DNA from: Pseudo-nitzschia pungens
Taxonomy: Eukaryota > Bacillariophyta > Bacillariophyceae > Bacillariales > Bacillariaceae
Direction of reading: 5' to 3'
Assembly: GCA_037355855.1 (NCBI GenBank)
Contig: CM074762.1
Location: 124,001-188,000, forward strand
DNA length: 64,000 nt
Part shown: positions 21,086 to 31,405 of the stretch, piece after piece
How positions within the stretch are numbered: the stretch's first letter is position 1
Layout of the letters: each line of letters starts with the position of its first letter
The notes under the pieces: model-generated
What the model was told of the DNA's origin: nothing
The model's input: the letters and a program-made list of their open reading frames with translations, nothing else
Databases searched by the model: none
Program-made: the position numbers and the translations under genes

Positions 21086-23488
21086 ATGAGCATCTTGTCG
21101 ACCATTCCTGAAGCCACGACCCGAGAGGAGGAGGGGGGCGACGACGACAAATCTCGGGTACGGGTCGCTCTGCCACTGGATGACGATCTATCGGTGCACA
21201 TCAGAGCCATTCCCATGTCTCCGAAAGGCAACCACAACCACCACAGAATCACCGAAGTCCAGCTTCTGATCGATGCCGCCTCGCAGCGTGCTTCCCAGGG
21301 CAACGAAGCAAAGGCGCTCGAAATCTATGAAGATTGTCTCGGCATACTTGAAGTTGGAGTCCAAAAAATCACCGAGCAAATGGAAGCCTCCGTATCGAGC
21401 AAACCTCGGTTCCAAAACACAGCCTTGTCCATTATTCTGCACGAGGAATGGGCGGAGATAGCACTCGTGATTGCGGACGTGCGGACCTCCATGGCCATCC
21501 TTTACGAGCGCAATGAGGACTACCAGGAAGCCATCGAATGCTGTGAGACGGCCCGGTCCATCTACGAGCGCCAGGCGATTTTTGACGAGAAACACTGCAA
21601 AAAGGGATCGAGTGCTCGCGGCCACGAGGACGCGATGGAAACCATGATGGAGCGGATTGACGAAGCCAAGGAGACACAGGATATTCGGCGATCCCTACAC
21701 GACACGGTGCAACGCATCCAGGACAAGCTGGAGGCCACTACTGATCAAACCAGCCGCGGATTTCTCTACGAAGACATTTTCGACAAGCTGTCGACCGTAC
21801 TCTCCCTGGAGCTCATGTACCTCGGACAAACCCACCCCCAGATCGCAATCACCAAGGGACTGCTAAGCACGTTTTACATGGAACTCGGGCAAACCGAGAA
21901 GGCTTTACAGGCGATGAACGAGGCCGTATGGATCTGTGAAATGAGTCTAGGAGATTCACATCCCCGCACCGGGGCTGCGTATTACGAGGCAGCATCGCTG
22001 TACGAGCTGACCGGTGGAGCGCAAAACGCGGTGAAGGCCATTGACCTTTACGAAAAGTGCATCGCGACACTTCAAAAGGCAGAGGGACGGGTATCGGACC
22101 AGCTGTCATCGGCAATGAATCGCGCGGGAGCGCTGCTGTGCACCCAGCACGACCGTCTTGACGACGCACTCCGGAGGTTGCAGGGTGCTATACTCGTGAT
22201 CCAGGAAGAGAACCAGCACCGGGAACGATCCGGTGACGGTTCCGCCGCGGAACCGGTGGGGGTTTGGTTGAACCTGGGCAAGTGTTACCGGCTTCGGAAC
22301 GAGCACAGCCTCGCCGCAACCGCGTATCGCTCCGCATTACGGAGCCAGAGATCAAGCAGGGAAGCCCACGAGAAGGCTTTTGGCGACGGTGTAAAAAATA
22401 ACCTGCCGGAGGCCCTGCGCAATCCAGCCATTGCTTCTACCCTCAAATTTCGGGGCATGAGTCTTGCCAGAGCGGGTAGGTTTGAGAAATCCTACGACTG
22501 TTTCCTTGAGGCTTTGGCACTCGTACAATCCGATTTTGATGCGGCGCAGGAATCGGCCAAATTTGACACGAGCATTGACCTCGCTTCGCACCTCGACAGG
22601 GTTGCTAGCGTCTTGTATGAGCTCGCCAAGGCCAAGCACCAAGACGGCAAGTGCGTTGAGGCAACGAGACTATATGAGGAATCACTCCAGCTTCGCACCG
22701 ACAGCGATCGCAAGAGGGGGGCTGCGGTTGATGGCAAGGATCGACAGCAAAAGCAACAACAACAACAACAACAACCATTCTCAACCAATGCTAAGCATTG
22801 TGCCATGTCTCTGGTCGGCATCGGCTTGATTTATTTACTAGACAACAACAATCCAACCGAAGCCTTCAACAGCTTCGCGCGAGCGGTTAGCTGTTTGCCA
22901 TGGGATGAGAAACATGAGCAGATCATCGCCACGCTTCTGTGGGACCAATCGCGCATCGACTCCGATAGCTGCGGCACGAAACAAAGGGGCGGGGGAAGGA
23001 GCATCAAAAAAATTTCTGAAAGCACCGCTCAAATGATCCGCCGGCTCGAGAAGAAAGCCGAAGCCTTTCGAAAATCAAGAGAGTACAATCATTGCTTAAA
23101 AACCATGGAGCTGGTGATTGGAGTGAAACGGTACCACCTGCAACTGCTTCTGGATCATAGAGCTACCGCGGAAGCAGACGCGGATGGACAGCTGCCGTCG
23201 AGCGATGGCAGAGACCAAAACCACAAGAACGACAACGAGGATGAACAGATCCAAGCCGCAAAGCGGAATTTGGCAGATTCATTGATTACGATGGGGGAGA
23301 TTGTACTGGTCTTTACGAATGCGAAAAAAAAATCCACTGACTGCATCAACGAAGCCCGAGACCTCTTGAAATGTAGCAACGGCCCAAAAGACTGCGCCGA
23401 TACCGAAAAGCTCCTCCGACAGGTCAATCAAATACGCCGAAGCATTCGAAAAATGAAACAACGCAGTGAAACCATGGCAGAATTTTAG
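21086..23488 (+). CDS. TPR-repeat protein (kinesin-light-chain-like repeats)
   Basis: An 800-residue intronless protein made mostly of tetratricopeptide helices, a protein-interaction scaffold; no catalytic domain is seen. I chose the ATG at 21086 (MSILSTIPEATT), the first in-frame ATG; the frame is open further upstream only from a TTG. TPR-like pairs are clearest near residues 122-155 (ADVRTSMAILYERNEDYQEA), 245-330 (repeats of about 42 residues with LG-x-HP-x-T/I, as in kinesin light chains), 390-430, 480-540 and 570-610. A glutamine run encoded by CAA repeats lies near residue 555, and Lys-rich helices end the protein. Cargo or partner is unknown. It converges on the HAD gene. Confidence 0.85.
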   Translation: MSILSTIPEATTREEEGGDDDKSRVRVALPLDDDLSVHIRAIPMSPKGNHNHHRITEVQLLIDAASQRASQGNEAKALEIYEDCLGILEVGVQKITEQMEASVSSKPRFQNTALSIILHEEWAEIALVIADVRTSMAILYERNEDYQEAIECCETARSIYERQAIFDEKHCKKGSSARGHEDAMETMMERIDEAKETQDIRRSLHDTVQRIQDKLEATTDQTSRGFLYEDIFDKLSTVLSLELMYLGQTHPQIAITKGLLSTFYMELGQTEKALQAMNEAVWICEMSLGDSHPRTGAAYYEAASLYELTGGAQNAVKAIDLYEKCIATLQKAEGRVSDQLSSAMNRAGALLCTQHDRLDDALRRLQGAILVIQEENQHRERSGDGSAAEPVGVWLNLGKCYRLRNEHSLAATAYRSALRSQRSSREAHEKAFGDGVKNNLPEALRNPAIASTLKFRGMSLARAGRFEKSYDCFLEALALVQSDFDAAQESAKFDTSIDLASHLDRVASVLYELAKAKHQDGKCVEATRLYEESLQLRTDSDRKRGAAVDGKDRQQKQQQQQQQPFSTNAKHCAMSLVGIGLIYLLDNNNPTEAFNSFARAVSCLPWDEKHEQIIATLLWDQSRIDSDSCGTKQRGGGRSIKKISESTAQMIRRLEKKAEAFRKSREYNHCLKTMELVIGVKRYHLQLLLDHRATAEADADGQLPSSDGRDQNHKNDNEDEQIQAAKRNLADSLITMGEIVLVFTNAKKKSTDCINEARDLLKCSNGPKDCADTEKLLRQVNQIRRSIRKMKQRSETMAEF

Positions 23489-24015
23489 GTGTTGTGCGCG
23501 ATCGAAACCGTTGAGAGCCGATTCTCTCGGTTAATTCTTTCTCTACCCTTTTATCAGTATGATCATACAATTTCACACCATCTATCGATCTACCACCATC
23601 CGAAACCACCATTATCAAATTAAATTTTAAAATCGTACACTTCCTCCTTTAACTTTTTTGAAGCATGCTTTCTACCTCGATCCCTCGGTTACCGAAGCGA
23701 TTTTTAGATTCTCTTGCCTCTTTTTCAAATTGATTCTCTCGCCTTGTGGCTGTTACGTCGACAATCCATTAAATTTCCGAAAGCCGCTTTGCGTTGGCAT
23801 GACTTGATATTATTTTTTTGGGAGGTTGGGGATGGAACGTGTGGCAGTGGGAAATTTCAATGCCGTTTGCGAGAGAGAAGCTCCGAAAAGGATTGTCTTT
23901 CTCCTCTCTTGAAGACCTCATGTCTCCCCCGAAAGGATCCTGCTTCTCATCCCATGCGCCGACCTCATACCACTCTCTGAATGTTTGGTTAGAGCCGCGA
24001 CTGCAAGTGAGCGTT
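23489..24015. other. Convergent intergenic region
   Basis: About 0.5 kb between the 3' ends of the TPR gene and the HAD gene; AT-rich, no gene or repeat seen. Confidence 0.6.
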
Positions 24016-26004
24016 TCAAAAAAGATCAAAGGACGGTTGATCGGAGGCTTCCGTCGTGTACAGCGACAGCTTCACCGGATTTTCCTCCGTCAATCCCAGG
24101 ACTTCTTCCACCGACATGCTGGAAAAAATATCCTTGGAGAATGTGAGGGCATTGTCGTCGTCGCTCTTGCTTTCGCCGGTGCCCCCGATCCGCACCATCA
24201 ACACGCGCTTGCCAGCTCGGAGAGCTTGGACATCATCGGAGTCAAAGGCAAAGACTCCCGAAGAGGTATCGGTCTGGGCCAGCCCCATGACGTCCTTCAT
24301 GGTGCGCTCGTCGCGGTTTCGGAGGGGTGCCGGGACGTCCATGCTGCGGTCTTCGCGGATGATTCGAAAGGCCCGGGGAATCACAAAGTCCAATTCTCCG
24401 TTGGGCTTTTGATTCGCTACCACAGAGAGTGGTTGCGGTTGCTGCTGTTGAGGGGGCACAACGGTGCTGTCTTCGCTGTTGGCGGTGTCCGAGGGCTCGA
24501 TAACCTCCACGATGGAGGTGGGATCGATCCGGGCTTTTTCTGGCTTGTCAGAATTCAAGGAGATTGTCTCGGTGCCTTCTCGGGGAGCCCTTGCTTCGCT
24601 CGTGGAGGCCTCTTCGTGCCAGTCTTTCAGGATGGTGCCAATGGCGGCAAAGTCGTCCGCGACCGCGTCCACGAATTCTCCGTGCAGGGACTTGGCGAGG
24701 TAGTCGTCGGCGCCGATCCCGAGCGTGATTACGGTCTGGGAGGAGACCTTTTGGAGGAATTCCGTCATGTCCATTTCTTTGCTGGATGTGTCGTCGGGAT
24801 TGTCGCTGCTGGCCAGGAGCTTGTCCTTCACTAGCTCCACGGCAAAAATCGTGCGCAGGTTCAGGTCCTTGGCCGCTACCATGTCCTTGAGAAAATCGTC
24901 CCCGATGTGGCACCAGTACGGTCCGAGCAGCCGTTCCAGTGTCTCGTCATCGATGGTGTTGTGGTCTTCCGTTTCGGAGGGAAAGAGCCCCGGCCGGATC
25001 CGCAGGGCGGTCCGTGCCGCCTCCAGGTAGACCCGCTTGTCGGGTTTGGAGACCCCGACGGATTCGGCATTGACGCAGAAATCAAAGTGGGGCGCCAGCA
25101 GATCGATGCCCAGCGGATCGGAATTCCCGTCGGTGATCGCCCCCAACAGGACGGGAATCTCTGCGTCGGTCTGGCACGCAATGGTGTCGCGGATGCCCCG
25201 GAGGGTCTCCTCGACCCGCGGTGCCAGGTGATCGAGAATGGCGGAATGCCGGGCCTCCTTCCATACCCCAAAGGCCTTCCTCGCAAACTCCATGGCGGAT
25301 TCGGGAGTGAAACCATTTTCGGTTTCCAGCACGTAGCACAGGGCGTCGATTCGGAGCCGGGTTAGCGCCACGGGGGACTTCAGGGTCTGGGAGAGGAGAA
25401 GTTCCGATTCCTCCGTCGATTCCTCCTCGTCGTCGAGCTGGATCGGCAGCGAGGCACCCAAGAGTGGGCAATACAGACGGCGGTCTGCACGGAAGAGATC
25501 TCCCATGACTTTTTCGACGCGCCTAGGAATGACGAGCGGGGAACCATCGCTGCTCGTTTGGGTCGAGAGGTATTCCGCCAGGGCATCGTTGGCGGCCCCG
25601 ATCGTCTCGGAGGTTTTCCAAAGCGTGTTGTCAAGATCAAATGTGACGACTCGCACCGGTGCAGTGATCTTGGTTTCTTCAAGAAAGGGGCTCCCGGAGC
25701 TGCCGTCGCTGCTGCTGCCGCTCTTCATGGCAAAGATTTGCTGCTGCCGAGCTTCTTCCCCCTTTTGGTACATTTCTTCCCACCGACTCAGCGAATCGTT
25801 GTCCTCGTTGTTATAGGGTTGTTCGGGCTCGGCAAAGTTGAGATTGGAGGACGCCAAAACGCAGACAGAACGAGCGAATGGCTGCTGTTGCTTTCTGGCA
25901 ATGGCGGCTCGGAATGAAAACGCGAGCGACTGTCCCGTGTGTCTCAATAGATTATTCCCGGCGACGGTGGCAGCAACGACAATCGCCGGAAACCGAGAGA
26001 TCAT
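24016..26004 (-). CDS. HAD-superfamily hydrolase with long C-terminal extension
   Basis: A 662-residue protein with a haloacid-dehalogenase core: motif I FDLDNTLW (nucleophile D123, D125), motif II Thr in GAITDGN (T291), motif III Lys in VSKPDKRVY (K320), and motif IV HIGDD (D369/D370). Such enzymes usually hydrolyse phosphate monoesters; the substrate cannot be told. The N-terminal 50 residues (MISRFPAIVVAATVAGN...GQSLAFSF) look like a targeting sequence; a plastid presequence with a weak ASAF-like SLAF is possible. The C-terminal 250 residues (after about 430) are low-complexity and then unrecognised. I chose the ATG at 26004; the upstream open stretch starts without ATG and looks like UTR. 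It shares a 0.7-kb divergent promoter region with the GST-HIT gene. Confidence 0.85.
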   Translation of the reverse strand: MISRFPAIVVAATVAGNNLLRHTGQSLAFSFRAAIARKQQQPFARSVCVLASSNLNFAEPEQPYNNEDNDSLSRWEEMYQKGEEARQQQIFAMKSGSSSDGSSGSPFLEETKITAPVRVVTFDLDNTLWKTSETIGAANDALAEYLSTQTSSDGSPLVIPRRVEKVMGDLFRADRRLYCPLLGASLPIQLDDEEESTEESELLLSQTLKSPVALTRLRIDALCYVLETENGFTPESAMEFARKAFGVWKEARHSAILDHLAPRVEETLRGIRDTIACQTDAEIPVLLGAITDGNSDPLGIDLLAPHFDFCVNAESVGVSKPDKRVYLEAARTALRIRPGLFPSETEDHNTIDDETLERLLGPYWCHIGDDFLKDMVAAKDLNLRTIFAVELVKDKLLASSDNPDDTSSKEMDMTEFLQKVSSQTVITLGIGADDYLAKSLHGEFVDAVADDFAAIGTILKDWHEEASTSEARAPREGTETISLNSDKPEKARIDPTSIVEVIEPSDTANSEDSTVVPPQQQQPQPLSVVANQKPNGELDFVIPRAFRIIREDRSMDVPAPLRNRDERTMKDVMGLAQTDTSSGVFAFDSDDVQALRAGKRVLMVRIGGTGESKSDDDNALTFSKDIFSSMSVEEVLGLTEENPVKLSLYTTEASDQPSFDLF

Positions 26005-26713
26005 TCTTTGGTGTCGATCGAATCGAGTAGAACAGAACAAACCACCCTGATTTTCAGTCTTTCCTAGAGTCGTGAAGAGCCGGAGACTTTCAACCAACAC
26101 AAACCAGATGAAGCTGAAATAATGAAAAATGCAAGATCTCTTGTCTTGTAAGACAGAAAAGTGGTGGAAGTGGTTCCGATTAAAGATGTGATACAACATA
26201 CGACAAACGACAACCATACCTGGTACTGAATGCAAGTAATCTTGGCAGTAATCTTAGTTTTACGATGAACTTCTGTCGTCAGTCTCTGTTTCGGTTCGGT
26301 CGGAGGTAACTTAATTTACCGTATGCACTTTGAACCGTGACTGAAACACGACTTTGCCTTGCATCATTCGACGTAGTCGAATGAATCATATTATTATCTC
26401 CTAAAAACAAGAATATCCATCACAAATCAAAACCCAACCGATGACGACAGTAATGTCCAAAGTAACCTTACCGTATAAGGTTTACCGGTACGGTATCTCG
26501 TTCCGAAAGGATGAGATCTCTGTTTTCAATACTACGAAGTATGTTCGTAGTGGAAACCGAAGAGTTGCGAGAGCTTGACACCAAAAGCCAACTACCAGTA
26601 CCGTACAGTTATCAGTCGTATCGGATCGGTTTCACATCTTAATCCATTCCAGAACGACGAAGAAGCTGCAGCTCCAAAGAAGAACAAAAGCAACCCTTTT
26701 CTCTCCCTCCAGG
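26005..26713. promoter_or_regulatory. Shared divergent upstream region of the HAD and GST-HIT genes
   Basis: The two genes point away from each other across 709 bp. The interval contains GTAACCTTACCG and GGTTTACCGGTACGG (26462-26495), part of a motif family found repeatedly in intergenic DNA of this window. No TATA box could be assigned. Confidence 0.4.
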
Positions 26714-29056
26714 ATGCACCGACTGCTCACGACGACCCTGGCCATTGCCGCGAGGGCAGCGGCCTTGTCGACCGGCAGCTCGATATCCGTCTCCCGGTTG
26801 GGCAGCAGCAGTGCCCTCTTTGCTGCCGATGGACTGGAGGCACTCGAGACGTCCGCCAAGAACGTCTTGTTCGACGTTCCGGTGTCGAACAACGGCGGTC
26901 GCTGCCGCATCATTCTGTACGTTCCGTGTCTCGGTTTGTATCTTGGCTTGGTTTGTGGCCGGGTTTGCTTGGGTTTGGCTTGAAGAAAGTGAGGAACGAT
27001 CTCGGAATAACGTAGAACCTGTTTTGTGGCGAATCTAAAGCTGAGGATGGCATCGCGGCTTGAAAATGCTGATCTGCGTCGAACCTCTGTATCTGCTGGC
27101 CATTGTACCACTCATCATCGACCGATTTTTTGCACTGACCTCTCATCCTTTACACTGCTCGTCTGACTGTTTCTTTCTTAACGCTGGGATGATCGGATCG
27201 GATCGGATCGGATCGGATCGGGTCTCCGCAATTCAATGTCCCGCATTCCTTCCCCTCGTTCCACGTTGATTCGAACGAACACAAAACAAAAAGAACAGAT
27301 ACCAAAAAGGAATCCCCGAATCGGAGTGCACCATCGTGTCCCCGGCGGAATTGGGCGGCTTTCGATCGGAGGGATATCTCTCCGTCAATCCACAGGGAAA
27401 GGTCCCCTCCCTCCTCTGCCAGTCCACCGGAGCCTCCTACGCTGAGAGCGACACGGTCTGCCGGTACCTCCTGTCGGAATACGCCGACGTGGGTCCGACC
27501 TTCCAGCCGGACAACCCGCTCAGCAACCAGATCGCCCGCTTTCACGACCTGTACCTGACGACCATCCAGAGCTGCCTGTACCGGGCGGCGCCGCCCTTTG
27601 GATCCTTCGGGACGCGCAAGGAAGCCCTTGCCGAGTACTCCAAACAGCTGTACGTGATTGCCGGTTTGGTCGATGACGACGGTCCGTACCTGTGCGGGGG
27701 GGAAGTCTCTCTAGCGGATGCCACCGTCTTTCCATCGATCGTCTTTGCGTCGTACATGTTTCCGAAATTCGAGGGAGCAATCGGAGCGGACCGCAAACCG
27801 ATCCCCGAGGCGATCCAAACCTGGTACGAGCGCATGATCGATGCGGAACCCGCCTTTCGAAGAGTGTACGAAGAGGTGAGTTCAATCGACTGGATGTAGA
27901 CTGGATGGGATGTAATCGGATGCCATCGGATGCCATGGGAACTTTGACGGCAAATCATGGAATGGCACTGCATGGCTCTGTAGTCGTGACCGATCAGAAG
28001 ACTCGTGTTCGTATTGCCTTGTAATCTAACGCAACCCTTCGAACACAATTCTGTGTCCATGCACGTCCGCACCAATCTTCCACCCAACACGAAACACGAA
28101 ACGACGCACCGACGCAATTCCACTTTTTTGGTTCGATTCGTTCCAACCAACACGAACGCCAACACTAACGCGAACGCGAACACGAACAGATCCACGGTGC
28201 CCTCGATAAGTGGGACGCCAGCGGCCGCTGGGATTCCATCTGGCTCGCGGGAGCCCGGGACACGGCCCCCGAAACCATCTTCGACAAGATCGTCCGAAAG
28301 GAAATCCCCGCAACGATTGTCAAGGAGGACGACACCCTGCTGGCCTTTCGAGACATCAACCCCGCGGCACCGGCCCACGTGCTGGTGATTCCCAAGGACC
28401 GCAGCGGTCTGACTCGTTTGAGCAGGGCAACGCAAGAACACACCGAGCTCCTGGGACGCCTCATGGTGGCCGCGGGAGAAATTGCCGCCGACGAGTCCCT
28501 GGGGTTCGGGGACGGGGCGCGGATCGTCGTCAACGACGGCGCCGGGGCCGGACAGGAGGTCTTTCACTTGCACGGTGAGTGCCTCGAACACACGAGCAAT
28601 ATCGCACCGCACGGTGCTTGCGTCCCGGGGTTCGGGTTTTCGTTGAGTGCGGGTGTGCGTGCGTGCGGGTGTTCTGTAGGAAGCGCGTCCGTGCGACGGT
28701 AATTCATCGGGAGACAGCTCGAACCATTGCAACGGAGAGAGGACGAGAAAGAACTTTCGTGGGTGATTGTTGCGGCGTGTTTTTTGAGCGTTTCTAGTGG
28801 AGTTGAGCGTGATGGAACTCATGCGCTTCGGTCTGGTGCGGCTCCATGGCGTTTGCCTTCGACGAACGAATCCAACCGATAGTGCTCACTGCTTTCGTTC
28901 TTTTTTGTATTTGTTGGTTCGTTCCAATCCGCACCGCTGCGAACCACGCCCAACCAAACAAATGCTGCCGACCAAAAAAAACAATGTTTTGTTTGACGGT
29001 GGGGGGGAAAAGTGCACGTCATGGGTGGAAGACCGTTTGGTTGGCCCCCGGGTTGA
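26714..29056 (+). CDS. Glutathione S-transferase fused to a HIT (HINT-type) hydrolase
   Basis: Four exons join into a 402-residue protein: 26714-26916, 27299-27875, 28190-28574 and 29013-29056, all GT-AG. The joins restore conserved sequence: RIIL-YQKGIPESE across intron 1, RRVYEE-IHGALDKW across intron 2, and HLH-VHVMGGRPFGWPPG across intron 3 (split Val codon). Residues 45-130 form a GST thioredoxin-like domain (ILYQKGI, NPQGKVPSLL, YAESDTVCRYL) and about 145-255 the all-helical GST domain. Residues 288-402 are a complete HIT domain (ETIFDKIVRKEIP, AFRDINPAAPAHVLVIPK, and the triad H386-L-H388-V-H390) of the kind that hydrolyses purine nucleoside phosphoramidates. The Ala-rich N-terminus may be an organelle presequence. 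Part of the HIT triad lies in the 44-nt last exon, easily missed. The fusion is supported by continuous phase across exons 2-3. Confidence 0.88.
27191..27220. repeat. (GATCG)6 pentanucleotide repeat in GST-HIT intron 1
   Basis: Six perfect GATCG copies lie in the first intron. Confidence 0.95.
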
Positions 29057-29709
29057 GTCGGGAACGATGGATCAAAGTATTGGAACGAGACGAGATCGAT
29101 GGGTTGGCATTTTTGGCTCCCTTGCATTCCCGCAAAGGATCGCAAAACCAAGGCAAAACGACGAGTGACGTCCGTCGCAATTTTTGTTTTGAATCCGACA
29201 AAAAGCAAGTGACCAATTCGTTTGTAACGGAATTGCTTCCATCCTTCGCCACGCTAGCTAGAACTAGACTACACAGAGTATTCCATATCTACTAGAAACT
29301 GCAACTACAACAACCACAAAGAAAGTTCTGCTTCGGACCCCATTGGTTAACCCTTTGTTCTAGTAGTACACCATCCATTGTATCCTGTTATATATGTATC
29401 GTATTTCATTCATTCCTTGATCGTTGGTTTCCTTCCCATACCCAAAGAGGTTCCAAAAGAAGAAAAAAAGCAAAAAAAAAAAAACGGATGGAGCGTTCTT
29501 GGCGGGGAGCTCCCGGTTTGCGGTGGAGTGTGTAGATGAGATGAAATTGGTGGGTGGATAGTGGATTCTGTGATTGTATAGATTCGAAACCAACCAACCA
29601 TCCATCCAACCAACCAACACTAGCCCAAAAAAATACCATCGCAAACCGGTCGCTGTTGCCCCCACCAATAAGTCGCTCCACCCTTGTTTTGTGGCGTCGG
29701 CAGAGTGAA
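29057..29709. other. Convergent region between GST-HIT and the DDX6-like gene
   Basis: No gene is visible. It holds a poly-A-rich stretch near 29460-29485 and CAACCATCC-type repeats near 29590-29620. Confidence 0.55.
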
Positions 29710-31405
29710 CTAGCCAACGTAGAGGGAGCGGTCAATGACCGGAGGAATGGGTCTGATTTCCGTGCCCAATTCCTGTTCGATGCGACGCAGGTTGTCCTTG
29801 TCGTCGTACGTTATCAAGTTGACGGCGAGTCCGAGGTGTCCAAATCGTCCCGACCGCCCGATTCTGTGGAGATAGGTCTCGCTGTTCTTTGGGAAATCAA
29901 AATTGATTACCACGTTGACCGATTGGATGTCAATGCCCCGGGTGAACAAGTCTGTTTGTCCGAGCAATCACGAACGTCAAAAACAAGAAGAACAAAACCA
30001 AACCATAATGAGCCAGATGACTATCAAACCCAAACCATAACCCGTGCACTCCCCATTTCATTATTACGAATAGCAATGATTTGAGCACTCCTCTCGGAAT
30101 TCCTTTCGGTATTCCTCGCACTGCATCGCATCCCATTGCATCCATTGGATTCAACTACAAACTACACGTATACTGCGAGACACTCACCAGAAGTCACCAG
30201 GTGTCTCGTGGCACCGTTGCGAAACTCGTGAAAGACGCGATTCCGATTCGCTTGTTGCATCTTGGCGTGGATGTAGTAGCAGGAGTATCCGAGTTCCGTG
30301 ATTTTCTTGGCCAGCAATTCGACGCGGTTGACCGAGTTGCAAAAGATGATGCTCTGGTTGATTTCGAGTTTGGAGAAGAGCGTGTTGAGGCAGTGCACCT
30401 TTTGTCGCTCTTCGACGTAGGCGTAAAATTGGGTAATACCGCGCAGCGTGAGTTCGTCCATGAGATTGATGCTGTAGGCGTTGGGGACAAATTTCCGGCA
30501 AAAGTCCTTGACGGTAACGGGAAAGGTGGCGCTGAACAAGCAGATTTGGTGGTCCTTGTCGCAAAAGTTGATGATCTGTTCCAAGACCGGTTGGAACTCG
30601 GGGGAGAGAAGCTTGTCCGCTTCGTCCATGACAATGGTTTTGACGTTGCTCAGGTCCGCCACTTTTTTGGACGCGAGATCGAGGATGCGCCCGGGGGTGG
30701 CCACGACAATGTGGACCGTGTTGTAGAGACGCATGATGTCGTCTTTCAGGGAAGTTCCTCCGGTTGTAACCATGCATTGGACTCCCATGTGTTTTCCCAT
30801 CTCTTTCACAATGGCGGATGTTTGCAGTGCCAGTTCTCGTGTGGGGATGAGGATCAAGACTGGAGTTGGAGTTGGAGTTGAAATACAATGCAATGCAATG
30901 CCACACAAAGAAGAAGACAAACAAGTTTGAGATCAACACACAATCAGTGGCAGTGGCAGTGGCAGAGGCAGCACACGTCACTCTCCAAGACTTTACCACC
31001 AACAATGTCCCACAGTGCAACGCCAACGCCAACGCCAAACTCACCCTGGATAATCTTGGCGTCCGTGTCGGTTTTCTCGAGGCACGGAATGATATAGGCG
31101 GCTGTTTTCCCGGTGCCGTTCTTCGCTCGGGCCAGAACGTTGCGGTCCTGGAGAATGATCGGAATGGCTTCTTCCTGGATCGGCGAGGGTCGTTCGAATC
31201 CCTTTTCGAAAATGCCCATTAATAATTCTCGCTTGAGGAAAAAGTCCTCGAATTCTCGTCCCTTCGTGTCTGTCACGTCCTCCGTCTTGTAGCGCGTGTC
31301 TTTTTGGGGTTCGATCAGGCCGTCCTTGTAGGTCCCGGTTCCCTGAATGACGGTTTTCTTCACGTCTCCGTTGGCTGGTGAGGGTTTCTTCTGAATGGAT
31401 GTCAT
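29710..31405 (-). CDS. DDX6/Dhh1-type DEAD-box RNA helicase
   Basis: Three exons (31045-31405, 30188-30859, 29710-29951; both introns phase 1) give 424 residues. All helicase motifs are present: Q motif [14 protein letters not shown] (69-82), motif [27 protein letters not shown] (199-202), SAT (230-232), IIFCNS, TRGIDI and [10 protein letters not shown]. The AKNGTGKT form, [20 protein letters not shown] and the absence of long tails are typical of Dhh1/DDX6, which represses translation and promotes decapping in cytoplasmic P-bodies. Splicing restores [11 protein letters not shown] across intron 1 (30860-31044) and [13 protein letters not shown] across intron 2 (29952-30187). It diverges from the serine-racemase-like gene. 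Confidence 0.93.

Noticed and set aside
23818..24834. Long antisense frames over real genes (also 30081-30881, 40330-41352, 46832-47761 and 52281-53366)
   Set aside because: Each lies opposite a gene with clear family motifs and translates into unstructured Gly/Val/Arg-rich sequence.
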